Below are positions 7,068 to 15,468 of a stretch of DNA of 64,000 nucleotides, in pieces. The notes below the pieces were generated by a model. The model did no database searches. It was not told where the DNA came from and saw only the letters and a program-made list of their open reading frames with translations. How positions within the stretch are numbered: position 1 is the first letter of the stretch; each line of letters begins with the position of its first letter. Source of the DNA: an uncultured Clostridia bacterium. Lineage in GTDB: Bacteria; Bacillota; Clostridia; Christensenellales; DTU072. The DNA lies in contig CAKQTC010000004.1 in NCBI GenBank assembly GCA_934274515.1, positions 1 through 64,000 on the forward strand, read 5' to 3'. The translations under genes were made by a program, and so were the position numbers.

Positions 7068-9522
7068 TCATACGCTTAGGAGCATAAGGGCGCATATAGG
7101 TCAACCGATAGTAATCGCGTTTACGGTTACCGTTGTTACTATGCTTTTTTTCGCATCGCTTGTTCTCGGCGATTTATTTTATAATTTTCAACTTGCAAAC
7201 TTAACAAGGAAAGTCGGACAAACCGACGTTTCCGTTAAAGGAACGATAATTTCCGGGGAAAAACTAAAAGAATTTGAAGTCGAGAATGAAAATTCGATAG
7301 AATACGTCGATAAATATCTTACGCTAGAAGGGATTATTTCCGACGAAAAGAAAGCCGGCGCGACAGCCGTTGTCATCGAATCGACGAATCTAGATGTTTT
7401 TTTGACACGATATAAAAATAAACTTTCTTATCATAGCGGAATAAGCAAAACAGACCGTTACGTTTATCCGCCTGTGCTTATAAGCAAATCGCTTGCCGAC
7501 AAATACGGATACAAGCCCGGCAGCGAAATTGATATTTACATCGGTTTTTACGGTAGGTACCAGACTTTCACCGTTACTTACGTCTTTGAAAATAAAGGCT
7601 TTTTCGCAAACAGTACCGTACATAACGTGCTTGCGGATTTATCTTCGGTAGGAGATAAGGGTTTATACACGGACGTTTATTATAAACTAAAATCGGACGC
7701 AGATAAGGAAGATTTCAAGCAAAAATTATCGTCTTATATGGATAACTCGGATTTGAAAATAGCCGACGCCGTAGACTACGACTATATTAATCGTGTCGTC
7801 GGGGATAACGAAAATCTATTAAAAATAGCATTGTTTTTCGTAATAGCGCTCGTGATATTCATTCTGTTCGGTGCGTATAGCGTGGTAGCGAAAAACAGAG
7901 CGGGAGAACTTATCGTATTTAAGGCGGCGGGGGCTAGCCCTTCGCAAATGTTTGCTCTGCTTATGAGCGAAGTTTTGCTGTACGGTTTGATAGGAGGGAT
8001 AAGCGGTGTGATAATAGGCAGATTCGGTATGGAACTCGTTGTTCAAAGCGTTATTCCGTCATTTGCCGACGCCGTCGTGTATCATATATGGAATTATGCC
8101 ATAGCGATTGTTTCGGGTATCCTAATATCGGCGTTAGGGGCGATTATACCCTTTGTTAAACTTGTAAAACAAACCGTCAAAAAACAAAGTTCGACAGGTG
8201 TAAAACTGACGAGAACGGTTAAACCTGTTTTTTGGGTTATTCCTGCCGCGATTTTGATAGGAAGTATTGTAGGCGTTTTGTATCTAAGCAAATACGCAAC
8301 TGCCTTCACGGTGACGCTACTTGCGTCGGTGATAGCGTTAATTGTGCTTGTTTCACCTTATATTATGCGATTGATTGCGTGTATAGGTGCGAAAATCGGC
8401 GGGATGGGCAGACTTTCCTCTTCGGGAATTAAACGCAATTCGGAAGCGGTGTCGATTTCGGGTATGCTTGCCGCAGTGCTTGCTTTTACGTTCGTTACTG
8501 TAAGCATTGTAGGAATTATCATAGACGCAGGAAAGCCCGCTTATTCGAGATTTGCCGCCGAATACGTCGTTCAATCGCTTTCGGGTAACGACAAAACGGA
8601 GCAAGCGGAGAAATTATTGAAAGAAAATGCAGGAACGGTTGACAGCGCGATATTTTATTACGAGCAATTCGACTATGAATTATGCGGAAGGAAAACCGAT
8701 TTGACGGTATATGCCGTGAATTCGTCCGACGCGTTGGATTTTATGACGTCGATTACAAAACAAGAACGAGAAGCGTTCGATAACGAAGAGCGCGCGGCAG
8801 TGGTGAGTTACGATCTTTTGTCGAGATTAGGCAAAAAATGCGGCGATAAAATCACGCTTGAACTTGACGGAAAGAAATATGAGTTTGTCGCGGTTGCCAA
8901 AGACGGAAAAAAGACCATGAACGACCGCGTCATATTCGTCAATAAAAAAGGACTCGATTATCCGCTTAAAAACAGCGTCGTTTTTTTCAACGTGAATAAT
9001 AACGTACCGAAAGACGATTATTATAATTACATTAAAAACAAAATCGAAACGTACGACGGTTTTGTTCTGCGGTTCGACGATTGGGCAAACGCCGCTAGCG
9101 TCGGCATAGACGGGATAGCCACGCTTTTGCGTGTTTTGCAAATACTGGTTTGTTTAGTGGGGTTTGCAGGCATCGTCAATATGACGATAGCAATGACTAT
9201 TTCTCGTAAGAAAGAATATGATATTTATCGTGCGGCGGGTATGAGTAACGACAAATTCGGGCAGTTGCTGGTAGGAGAAAGTCTTACAATCGGTTGTACT
9301 GGAGCGGTTTCCGGGTGTATACTTGCCGCTTGCATTAACGTATTGATGCCGTCTTTTGCAAAACTCATAGACAGATATATAGGAACGACTTTCCCGTGGG
9401 TAGTCTTCGTTATTGCCGCTATAACCGTGGCAGTTTACGTCGTATTGTATTGTTTTGTAGGAAGTCGGTACGGCGCAAAAAATCTAAAAAAGGCAACAAA
9501 AGTCGAACAAACGCTTGCATAG
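7051..9522 (+). CDS. FtsX/MacB-type ABC permease
   Basis: 823-residue permease with two FtsX-like repeats: one helix near the N-terminus (about 18-40), an extracytoplasmic domain, three helices ending near 400, another set around 410-530, a second extracytoplasmic domain, and three C-terminal helices. This is the ten-helix layout of peptide-sensing or detoxifying permeases and of lipoprotein-type exporters. The start is placed at 7051, where the sequence MKIIINHTLRSIRAH begins the family's typical N-terminus; a longer in-frame start at 6970 would lie deep in the ATPase gene. It overlaps the ATPase by 17 nt. The substrate is unknown. No two-component system is adjacent, unlike bacitracin-type modules. 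Confidence 0.88.
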   Translation: MKIIINHTLRSIRAHIGQPIVIAFTVTVVTMLFFASLVLGDLFYNFQLANLTRKVGQTDVSVKGTIISGEKLKEFEVENENSIEYVDKYLTLEGIISDEKKAGATAVVIESTNLDVFLTRYKNKLSYHSGISKTDRYVYPPVLISKSLADKYGYKPGSEIDIYIGFYGRYQTFTVTYVFENKGFFANSTVHNVLADLSSVGDKGLYTDVYYKLKSDADKEDFKQKLSSYMDNSDLKIADAVDYDYINRVVGDNENLLKIALFFVIALVIFILFGAYSVVAKNRAGELIVFKAAGASPSQMFALLMSEVLLYGLIGGISGVIIGRFGMELVVQSVIPSFADAVVYHIWNYAIAIVSGILISALGAIIPFVKLVKQTVKKQSSTGVKLTRTVKPVFWVIPAAILIGSIVGVLYLSKYATAFTVTLLASVIALIVLVSPYIMRLIACIGAKIGGMGRLSSSGIKRNSEAVSISGMLAAVLAFTFVTVSIVGIIIDAGKPAYSRFAAEYVVQSLSGNDKTEQAEKLLKENAGTVDSAIFYYEQFDYELCGRKTDLTVYAVNSSDALDFMTSITKQEREAFDNEERAAVVSYDLLSRLGKKCGDKITLELDGKKYEFVAVAKDGKKTMNDRVIFVNKKGLDYPLKNSVVFFNVNNNVPKDDYYNYIKNKIETYDGFVLRFDDWANAASVGIDGIATLLRVLQILVCLVGFAGIVNMTIAMTISRKKEYDIYRAAGMSNDKFGQLLVGESLTIGCTGAVSGCILAACINVLMPSFAKLIDRYIGTTFPWVVFVIAAITVAVYVVLYCFVGSRYGAKNLKKATKVEQTLA

Positions 9523-9543
9523 ACAGACGTTTTATGCTATACT
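9515..9543 (+). promoter_or_regulatory. Promoter of tRNA-Glu
   Basis: TTGCAT (9515-9520), 17-bp spacer and TATACT (9538-9543) with extended -10 TGC. It overlaps the end of the permease gene and lies 61 nt before the tRNA. Confidence 0.65.
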
Positions 9544-9604
9544 CTTACCGTCTTAAACGGAAACAAGACGATTTTTGTTTTCGACCGACGATGTTCGTCA
9601 TCGT

Positions 9605-9679
9605 GGCTCCTTGGTCAAGCGGTTAAGACTCCGCCCTCTCACGGCGGCTACAGGAGTTCGAATCTCCTAGGAGTCACCA
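9605..9679 (+). tRNA. tRNA-Glu (anticodon CTC)
   Basis: Acceptor GGCTCCT (9605-9611) pairs with AGGAGTC (9669-9675), then discriminator A and an encoded CCA. The anticodon stem CCGCC/GGCGG encloses CTCTCAC, giving anticodon CTC, which reads GAG. The TTCGAAT T-loop is canonical. Confidence 0.95.
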
Positions 9680-9689
9680 AAATCGATTT

Positions 9690-9724
9690 CCGCAGTTTCG
9701 TAGCGAAATTGCGGATTTTTTTTT
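9690..9724 (+). terminator. Terminator of tRNA-Glu
   Basis: An 11-bp stem (9690-9700 with 9704-9714, one G-T pair) with a TAG triloop, followed by a run of nine T. Confidence 0.92.
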
Positions 9725-9763
9725 GTTTTTTATTCGATATTTTTCCGTTATACTATGTATAAA

Positions 9764-9795
9764 TTGACAAACGGCATTTGTTGTGATAATATAAT
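9764..9795 (+). promoter_or_regulatory. Promoter region of leuS
   Basis: TTGACA (9764-9769) is followed by GATAAT at 9785-9790 (15-bp spacer) and TATAAT at 9790-9795 (20-bp spacer). Neither spacing is ideal. The leader is short, so no T-box riboswitch fits before leuS. Confidence 0.5.
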
Positions 9796-9825
9796 TCGGA
9801 AAACGAAAAAGAAATAAGAGGTTTT

Positions 9826-12225
9826 ATGTCAAAAACTTATAATTTTAGAGAAATAGAAAAAAAATGGCAGGATTATTGGTATAAAAACAATGTTTTTCAC
9901 GTAGAAGAAGATAAAACAAAAAAGAAATTCTATGGACTTATCGAATTTCCGTATCCGAGCGGCGTAGGAATGCACGTAGGGCATATTCGCGCATACGCAG
10001 GACTCGAAACCGTTGCTCGCAAGCGTAGAATGGAAGGATATAACGTATTGTTTCCGATAGGTTACGACGCATTTGGTTTGCCGACGGAAAACTACGCGAT
10101 GAAAGTGAAAAAGCATCCGAGAATAATAACCGATGAAAACATACGTAATTTCGATAAACAACTTCGGAGCGTAGGGTTTTCTTTTGATTTTGACAGAACG
10201 ATAGATACGACCGACCCGAAATATTATCACTGGACGCAGTGGATTTTCCTTCAAATGTTCAAGCGCGGACTTGCATATAAGTCGAAAACAATGGTTAATT
10301 TTTGCCCTAAATGCAAAGTCGTTCTTGCAAACGAAGAAAGTCAAAACGGCGTTTGCGACCGTTGCGGCAGCGAAGTTGTGCAGAAAGAAAAAGACGTATG
10401 GTTTTTGAGAATAAGAAACTACGCCGACAGACTGCTTAAAAATTTGCCGTCGCTCGACTATCTCGACAGAATTAAAACCGAACAAATTAACTGGATAGGT
10501 AAATCGACCGGCGCAGAAGTTACTTTTAAGGTTAATTCCGCTGACGACGACTATAATCTCGTCGTTTATACGACGCGTCCCGATACCATCTTCGGCGCGA
10601 CGTTTCTCGTAGTCAGCCCCGAGCACCCGATGCTTGACCGTTTTGCGACGAGTATCGAAAATCTTGACGAAATATCCGCTTATCAAAAACAGGCTCTTTT
10701 GAAAAAAGAGTTTGAAAGAGTGCAGATGAATAAGGAAAAAACGGGGATAGAGGTAAAGGGAATTAAAGCGACCAACCCGATTACGGGTGCAAAAATTCCC
10801 GTATTTTGCGCAGATTACGTTATGATGGACTACGGCACGGGCGCAATTATGGCAGTACCTGCGCACGATTCGCGCGATTACGAGTTTGCAAAAAAATTCG
10901 GGTTGCCGATAATCGAAGTCATTAAAGGCGACGTGGATATTAACGTCGAGCCGTATATCGCAAAAGACGGCGGAGAGATGATAAACAGCGGTTTTCTTAA
11001 CGGAATGAGCGTAAAACAAGCCATTCCCGCAATGATTGATTTCATGAAAGAAAAAGGTATCGGAAAACCGAAAACCGACTATAAAATGAAAGATTGGGCG
11101 TTTAACCGTCAAAGATATTGGGGTGAGCCTATTCCGATAATCAACTGTCCGTGTTGCGGACAAGTTGCGCTTGACGAAAAGGATTTGCCGCTACTTTTGC
11201 CGGACTTAGCGGATTTCGAGCCTACAGACGATGCCACGAGTCCGCTTAGCAAACTTACCGATTGGGTTAACGTAAAATGCCCTAAGTGCGGGAAAGACGC
11301 GAAAAGAGAAACTGATACGATGCCGCAATGGGCAGGAAGCAGTTGGTATTTCCTTCGTTATATGAGTCCGAATTGCGACACTGCGCCCGTTTCGCCCGAA
11401 GCAGACGAGTATTGGCGGCAGGTCGATTGGTATAACGGCGGAATGGAACACGTTACTCGACACCTTATTTACAGCCGTTTTTGGAATATGTTTTTGTACG
11501 ACATCGGCGTAGTTAAGGATGAGGAACCTTATAAAAAGAGAACTGCACAAGGTTTGATTTTGGGGACGGACGGCGAAAAAATGAGTAAGTCCAGAGGCAA
11601 CGTAATAAATCCCGACGATATTATTAAAGAATTCGGCGCGGACACGCTGAGAACGTTTATTTTGTTTATCGGCGATTATGAAAAACCAAGTCCGTGGTCT
11701 ATGGAAGGGACAAGGGGATGCTACCGTTTCCTTAACAGGGTATGGGGGCTTGCCGATATGATTAAAGAAACGCCTCACAAAGGCGACATTAATCTCGCTG
11801 CGGTAATCAAGAAGGTTTCCGACGATTACGAATCGGCTAAATACAATACCGCAATAGCGCAACTTATGGGCGCGATTAACGTTTTTTATGCGCGCGGTTC
11901 GATAACGAAACACGAACTAAACACGTTTTTGAAACTGCTTTATCCCGTTGCGCCTCACATAACGAGCGAAATGTACGAAAACGTGAACGACGGAGAAAAA
12001 ATAAACGAACAATCGTGGCCGACTTATAGGGAAGAAGAACTTATCGAAAACGAAGTGGAAATTCCCGTTCAGATAAACGGTAAACTTCGCGGAAAAATCA
12101 CCGTTGCTACCGACGCTACGCAAGAAGAAGCGATGAGTGCGGTCGGAGAGGAAATTTTGTCAGGAAAGACGATAATTAAGGTGATTTACGTCAAAGGAAG
12201 AATACTTAATATAGTTGCAAAATAA
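9826..12225 (+). CDS. leuS: Leucyl-tRNA synthetase
   Basis: Class Ia synthetase charging tRNA-Leu, 799 residues, the usual bacterial length. The HIGH-type motif appears as HVGH near residue 42-45, inside the conserved PYPSGVGMHVGH stretch. A CxxC zinc knuckle and the CP1 editing domain (with the threonine-rich TTRPDTIFGAT) follow, then KMSKS near residue 585 and the C-terminal anticodon-binding region. The start is supported by AGAGG about 8 nt upstream. It appears monocistronic with no amino-acid-responsive leader. Confidence 0.97.
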   Translation: MSKTYNFREIEKKWQDYWYKNNVFHVEEDKTKKKFYGLIEFPYPSGVGMHVGHIRAYAGLETVARKRRMEGYNVLFPIGYDAFGLPTENYAMKVKKHPRIITDENIRNFDKQLRSVGFSFDFDRTIDTTDPKYYHWTQWIFLQMFKRGLAYKSKTMVNFCPKCKVVLANEESQNGVCDRCGSEVVQKEKDVWFLRIRNYADRLLKNLPSLDYLDRIKTEQINWIGKSTGAEVTFKVNSADDDYNLVVYTTRPDTIFGATFLVVSPEHPMLDRFATSIENLDEISAYQKQALLKKEFERVQMNKEKTGIEVKGIKATNPITGAKIPVFCADYVMMDYGTGAIMAVPAHDSRDYEFAKKFGLPIIEVIKGDVDINVEPYIAKDGGEMINSGFLNGMSVKQAIPAMIDFMKEKGIGKPKTDYKMKDWAFNRQRYWGEPIPIINCPCCGQVALDEKDLPLLLPDLADFEPTDDATSPLSKLTDWVNVKCPKCGKDAKRETDTMPQWAGSSWYFLRYMSPNCDTAPVSPEADEYWRQVDWYNGGMEHVTRHLIYSRFWNMFLYDIGVVKDEEPYKKRTAQGLILGTDGEKMSKSRGNVINPDDIIKEFGADTLRTFILFIGDYEKPSPWSMEGTRGCYRFLNRVWGLADMIKETPHKGDINLAAVIKKVSDDYESAKYNTAIAQLMGAINVFYARGSITKHELNTFLKLLYPVAPHITSEMYENVNDGEKINEQSWPTYREEELIENEVEIPVQINGKLRGKITVATDATQEEAMSAVGEEILSGKTIIKVIYVKGRILNIVAK

Positions 12226-12294
12226 TTAACTTTTTTACTTATTCGAGATAAAAAATATTTTTCATATTTTTTGCTTAAATGTGTAAAAAAACAG

Positions 12295-12323
12295 TTGCAA
12301 TTTGTAAATAAAAAGGATAAAAT
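12295..12323 (+). promoter_or_regulatory. Promoter of gapA
   Basis: TTGCAA (12295-12300), 17-bp spacer, TAAAAT (12318-12323), upstream of a strong AGGAGG (12345-12350). Confidence 0.75.
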
Positions 12324-12359
12324 ATAAACGAAAAAAATTCCATTAGGAGGATATTTATA

Positions 12360-13379
12360 ATGGCAAAAGTTAAAATCGGTATCAATGGTTTCGGAAGAAT
12401 CGGCCGTTTGGTTTTCCGTGCTTGCTGCGCAAGAAACGACGTTAAGGTAGTCGGTATCAACGACCCTTTCATCGACGTTAACTATATGGCTTATATGCTT
12501 AAATACGACAGCGTTCACGGTCAATTCAACGGTGACATTCAAGTTGTTGACGGCAAACTCGTCGTAAACGGCAACGCGATTACCATTTTTGCGGAAAAAG
12601 ACCCTGCAAACATCAATTGGAAATCCTGCGGCGCTAAATATATCGCAGAAGCGACCGGCGTTTTCACGACCGTAGACGCGGCAAAAGTTCACATCAAGAA
12701 CGGCGGCGCGAAGAAAGTCGTTATTACCGCTCCCAGCAAAGATGCTCCTATGTTCGTATGCGGCGTAAACCTCGACAAATACGACAAGAAGATGAAAGTA
12801 GTAAGCAACGCTTCCTGCACGACGAACTGCTTGGCTCCTATGGCAAAAGTTATTAACGATAAATTCGGTATTATCGAAGGACTTATGACCACCGTACACG
12901 CTACCACCGCTACGCAAAAGACTGTTGACGGTCCGAGCAAAAAGGATTGGAGAGGCGGACGTGGCGCAGGCGCGAACATCATTCCTTCTTCCACCGGTGC
13001 GGCAAAGGCTGTCGGCAAAGTTATTCCCGAACTTAACGGAAAACTTACCGGTATGTCGTTCAGAGTTCCGACTCCCGACGTAAGCGTAGTTGACCTTACC
13101 GTCAGACTTGCTAAAGAAGCAACCTACGACGAAGTTAAAACGGCTATGAAAGAAGCAAGCGAAACCTATCTTAAAGGTATCCTCGGTTACACCGAAGACG
13201 CTGTCGTTAGCACCGATTTCGTATCCGATCCCAGAACGAGCATTTTCGACGCATCCGCAGGTATCGCTCTTAACGGTAACTTTATGAAACTCGTAAGTTG
13301 GTACGACAACGAATGGGGTTATAGCAATAAAGTAGTTGACCTTATCGTTCATATGAGCAAAGTTGACAAAGAAAAATAA
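12360..13379 (+). CDS. gapA: Glyceraldehyde-3-phosphate dehydrogenase
   Basis: NAD-dependent glycolytic enzyme converting glyceraldehyde 3-phosphate to 1,3-bisphosphoglycerate. It has 339 residues. The N-terminal Rossmann motif is INGFGRIGRL, the catalytic cysteine lies in SNASCTTNCLAP, and the C-terminus has SWYDNEWGYS. The codon usage is visibly more selected than in neighbours (more C-ending codons such as AAC, TTC and ATC), as expected for a highly expressed gene. It is flanked by its own promoter and terminator, without cggR or pgk. Confidence 0.97.
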   Translation: MAKVKIGINGFGRIGRLVFRACCARNDVKVVGINDPFIDVNYMAYMLKYDSVHGQFNGDIQVVDGKLVVNGNAITIFAEKDPANINWKSCGAKYIAEATGVFTTVDAAKVHIKNGGAKKVVITAPSKDAPMFVCGVNLDKYDKKMKVVSNASCTTNCLAPMAKVINDKFGIIEGLMTTVHATTATQKTVDGPSKKDWRGGRGAGANIIPSSTGAAKAVGKVIPELNGKLTGMSFRVPTPDVSVVDLTVRLAKEATYDEVKTAMKEASETYLKGILGYTEDAVVSTDFVSDPRTSIFDASAGIALNGNFMKLVSWYDNEWGYSNKVVDLIVHMSKVDKEK

Positions 13380-13400
13380 TAATCGGTAGCATACGCTACG

Positions 13401-13434
13401 AAAAGGGCTGTCGTTTGACAGCCCTTTTGTTTTT
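13401..13434. terminator. Terminator of gapA
   Basis: A 12-bp perfect stem AAAAGGGCTGTC (13401-13412) with GACAGCCCTTTT (13417-13428), GTTT loop, then GTTTTT. The A-run on the other side may give weak termination of convergent dapB. Confidence 0.93.
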
Positions 13435-13453
13435 GACGTTAAAAAAGTTTTTT

Positions 13454-14203
13454 CTAAGCGTTAAACATATCTTCCATAGAATAAAGTCCGTTGGGTTGTT
13501 TAACGATAAATCTTGCGGCGTTCATACTACCGAGAGCGAAGACGGAACGGCTTTCCGCTTCGTGTTTTATGGTGATAATCTCGTTGTTCATGATAAACAT
13601 AACTTCGTGTTTACCGACAATCGTTCCGCCGCGAACCGCATTGATACCGATTTCGCCCGGTTGACGTTTGGCGTTTCCGTGTCTGCCGAAAACGTATTCG
13701 GATGAAGGTAGAACGCTTTTAATTCCGTCGGCGAGAAGGAGAGCGGTTCCGCTCGGAGCGTCTGCTTTACGGTTATGGTGTTGTTCGATGATTTCTACGT
13801 CGGCTTTATCACCGAGAGTTTTAGCGCAGAATTTAGCAAGTTGCAAAACGAGATTGATGCCTAAACTCATATTGCCCGATTTAAGAACGGGAATGAGTTT
13901 TGCCGCATCGTCTATAAGAGCGAGTTCGTCTTTGTCAAAACCCGTTGAGGCAATCACGCAAGGGATATTGTTTTTTACGGCAAACGGTAAATAGTCGCGT
14001 ACGCAGGTGTGAAAAGAGAAGTCGATCAGACAATCGGCTTTTTCTGTTATTTCTTTGCACGAAGAGTATACAGGAAATTCGAAGGAACATTTTTCCGGAT
14101 TTTTATCTATTCCGCAAACGATAGTGATGTCATCGGTTTCTTTTGCAGCGGCTTGGAAAACTCTTCCCATCGCGCCGCCTATGCCGTAAAAAATTACTTT
14201 CAT
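13454..14203 (-). CDS. dapB: 4-hydroxy-tetrahydrodipicolinate reductase
   Basis: Second committed step of the lysine/diaminopimelate pathway, reducing the DapA product with NAD(P)H. It has 249 residues. The N-terminal nucleotide motif is YGIGGAMGR, and the catalytic region reads IEQHHNRKADAPSGTA with the conserved His-His and substrate-binding Lys and Ser-Gly-Thr. It follows asd by 15 nt, a gap that carries its AGGAGA ribosome binding site, so the two form an operon. dapA is not in the window. The pathway also supplies dipicolinate for spores. Confidence 0.95.
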   Translation of the reverse strand: MKVIFYGIGGAMGRVFQAAAKETDDITIVCGIDKNPEKCSFEFPVYSSCKEITEKADCLIDFSFHTCVRDYLPFAVKNNIPCVIASTGFDKDELALIDDAAKLIPVLKSGNMSLGINLVLQLAKFCAKTLGDKADVEIIEQHHNRKADAPSGTALLLADGIKSVLPSSEYVFGRHGNAKRQPGEIGINAVRGGTIVGKHEVMFIMNNEIITIKHEAESRSVFALGSMNAARFIVKQPNGLYSMEDMFNA

Positions 14204-14218
14204 TTTTTTCTCCTATAA

Positions 14219-15220
14219 TTATTTATTGTCGTGTTCGATGAGGTATTCGAGAATTTGGACGGCGTTGGTTGCGGCGCCTTTACGGATATTGTCGGCAACA
14301 ACCCAAAGATTGCAACCGCTTTCCACTGTGTCGTCGATTCTGATACGTCCGACGTAAACTTCGTCGTGACCTTCGGCGTAAATAGGCATCGGATATTTAA
14401 GATTTGCGTCGTCGTCTACGACAACGATACCTTTTTGGTTGCGTAAAGCGTCTTTAATACCTTCAAGCGTACAAGGCTTGTTAAATTCGACGTTGATGGA
14501 CTCGCTGTGGCCGTGGCGAACGGGTACGCGTACCGTGGTAGCGGTAATTTTCATTGAATAATCGTCAAGGATTTTTTTGGTTTCGTTAATCATTTTCTCT
14601 TCTTCTTTGGTATAACCGTTAGGAAGGAAAACGTCGATTTGCGGAATACAGTTGCCGAAAATAGGATAGGGGAATTTTTTGGTTTCGCCTTCTTTTGCCT
14701 CGTTTACTAAATCGTTATATCCTGCAACTCCGGCGCCGCTTACGGCTTGGTAGGTCGAGTAGACGACACGTTTAATTCCGTATTTGTCGTGTAAAGGTTT
14801 AAGCGCGACGACCGCCTGTATTGTGGAGCAGTTAGGGTTTGCGATAATTCGTTCGTTTTTGAGCGCGACTTCGGGGTTAACTTCCGGTACGACGAGCGGT
14901 ACGTTCGACGCCATACGCCATTGACTCGAATTATCGATAACAGTGATGCCGTGTTTTGCGAAAACGGGTGCAAATTCTTTACTTGTGCCGCCGCCCGCGC
15001 TAAAAAGGGCATAATCAAGGTCTTTTCCTAGAATATTTTCTTCGGTAAGTTCGATTACCGTATGTTCTTTGCCCATAAAGTCGATTTTTTTACCCGCGCT
15101 TTTCTTGGACGCGTAAAGGTAATAATTTTTAACGGGAAGTTTTCTTTCGGTTAAAACTTCCAAAAATTTATTTCCGACCATTCCCGTTGCGCCGACAACG
15201 GCTACGTTATATTCTTTCAT
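14219..15220 (-). CDS. asd: Aspartate-semialdehyde dehydrogenase
   Basis: Reduces aspartyl phosphate to aspartate semialdehyde, the branch point to lysine/DAP, threonine and methionine. The 333-residue start at 15220 is used because GGAGG lies about 8 nt upstream; an earlier in-frame ATG at 15241 has no such site. VGATGMVG is the nucleotide-binding loop, NPNCSTIQ holds the catalytic Cys, and VRVPVRHGHSES is the conserved substrate-binding region with catalytic His. It is the first gene of the asd-dapB operon. Confidence 0.95.
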   Translation of the reverse strand: MKEYNVAVVGATGMVGNKFLEVLTERKLPVKNYYLYASKKSAGKKIDFMGKEHTVIELTEENILGKDLDYALFSAGGGTSKEFAPVFAKHGITVIDNSSQWRMASNVPLVVPEVNPEVALKNERIIANPNCSTIQAVVALKPLHDKYGIKRVVYSTYQAVSGAGVAGYNDLVNEAKEGETKKFPYPIFGNCIPQIDVFLPNGYTKEEEKMINETKKILDDYSMKITATTVRVPVRHGHSESINVEFNKPCTLEGIKDALRNQKGIVVVDDDANLKYPMPIYAEGHDEVYVGRIRIDDTVESGCNLWVVADNIRKGAATNAVQILEYLIEHDNK

Positions 15221-15272
15221 CTTTTTGCCTCCGAGCGGCAACGCCGCTTTTTATGTTCTGTATTTGACTTTA

Positions 15273-15301
15273 ATAATATCAAAAAAGGTCGATACAGTCA
15301 A
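15273..15301 (-). promoter_or_regulatory. Promoter of asd-dapB
   Basis: On the minus strand TTGACT (15301-15296), 17-bp spacer, TATTAT (15278-15273). The leader of about 50 nt is too short for a lysine riboswitch. Confidence 0.7.
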
Positions 15302-15418
15302 ATATATACGGTAAAAACAGCGAATATTATTAAATTTATATATAAAAACAATCATTTATGAATAATTGAAACAGTTAAAAAGTATTTATGCATAAAATTT
15401 GAAAACCATTCGTTACGT

Positions 15419-15450
15419 TTGACAAAGTTTTACTAATAGTTTACCATAAT
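15419..15450 (+). promoter_or_regulatory. Putative promoter of the SARP-like regulator
   Basis: TTGACA at 15419-15424, with TACCAT 17 bp later (15442-15447) or CATAAT 20 bp later (15445-15450). The -10 element is weak and its choice uncertain. Confidence 0.45.
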
Positions 15451-15468
15451 AAATAATGAGGTAAAAAT

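Noticed and set aside
9725..9825. Possible T-box leader before leuS
   Set aside because: The leader after the promoter is only about 30 nt, and no T-box sequence or specifier hairpin is present.
9829..11163. A 444-codon open frame opposite leuS
   Set aside because: Its composition (many Phe, Arg, His, Tyr) is the mirror of leuS codons, it has no ribosome binding site, and leuS is certain.
12186..13352. A 388-codon open frame opposite gapA
   Set aside because: A shadow of the strongly codon-biased gapA, with no plausible domain or start signal.
15221..15468. Possible lysine riboswitch before asd
   Set aside because: The promoter gives a leader of about 50 nt, too short, and no multi-helix structure is evident.
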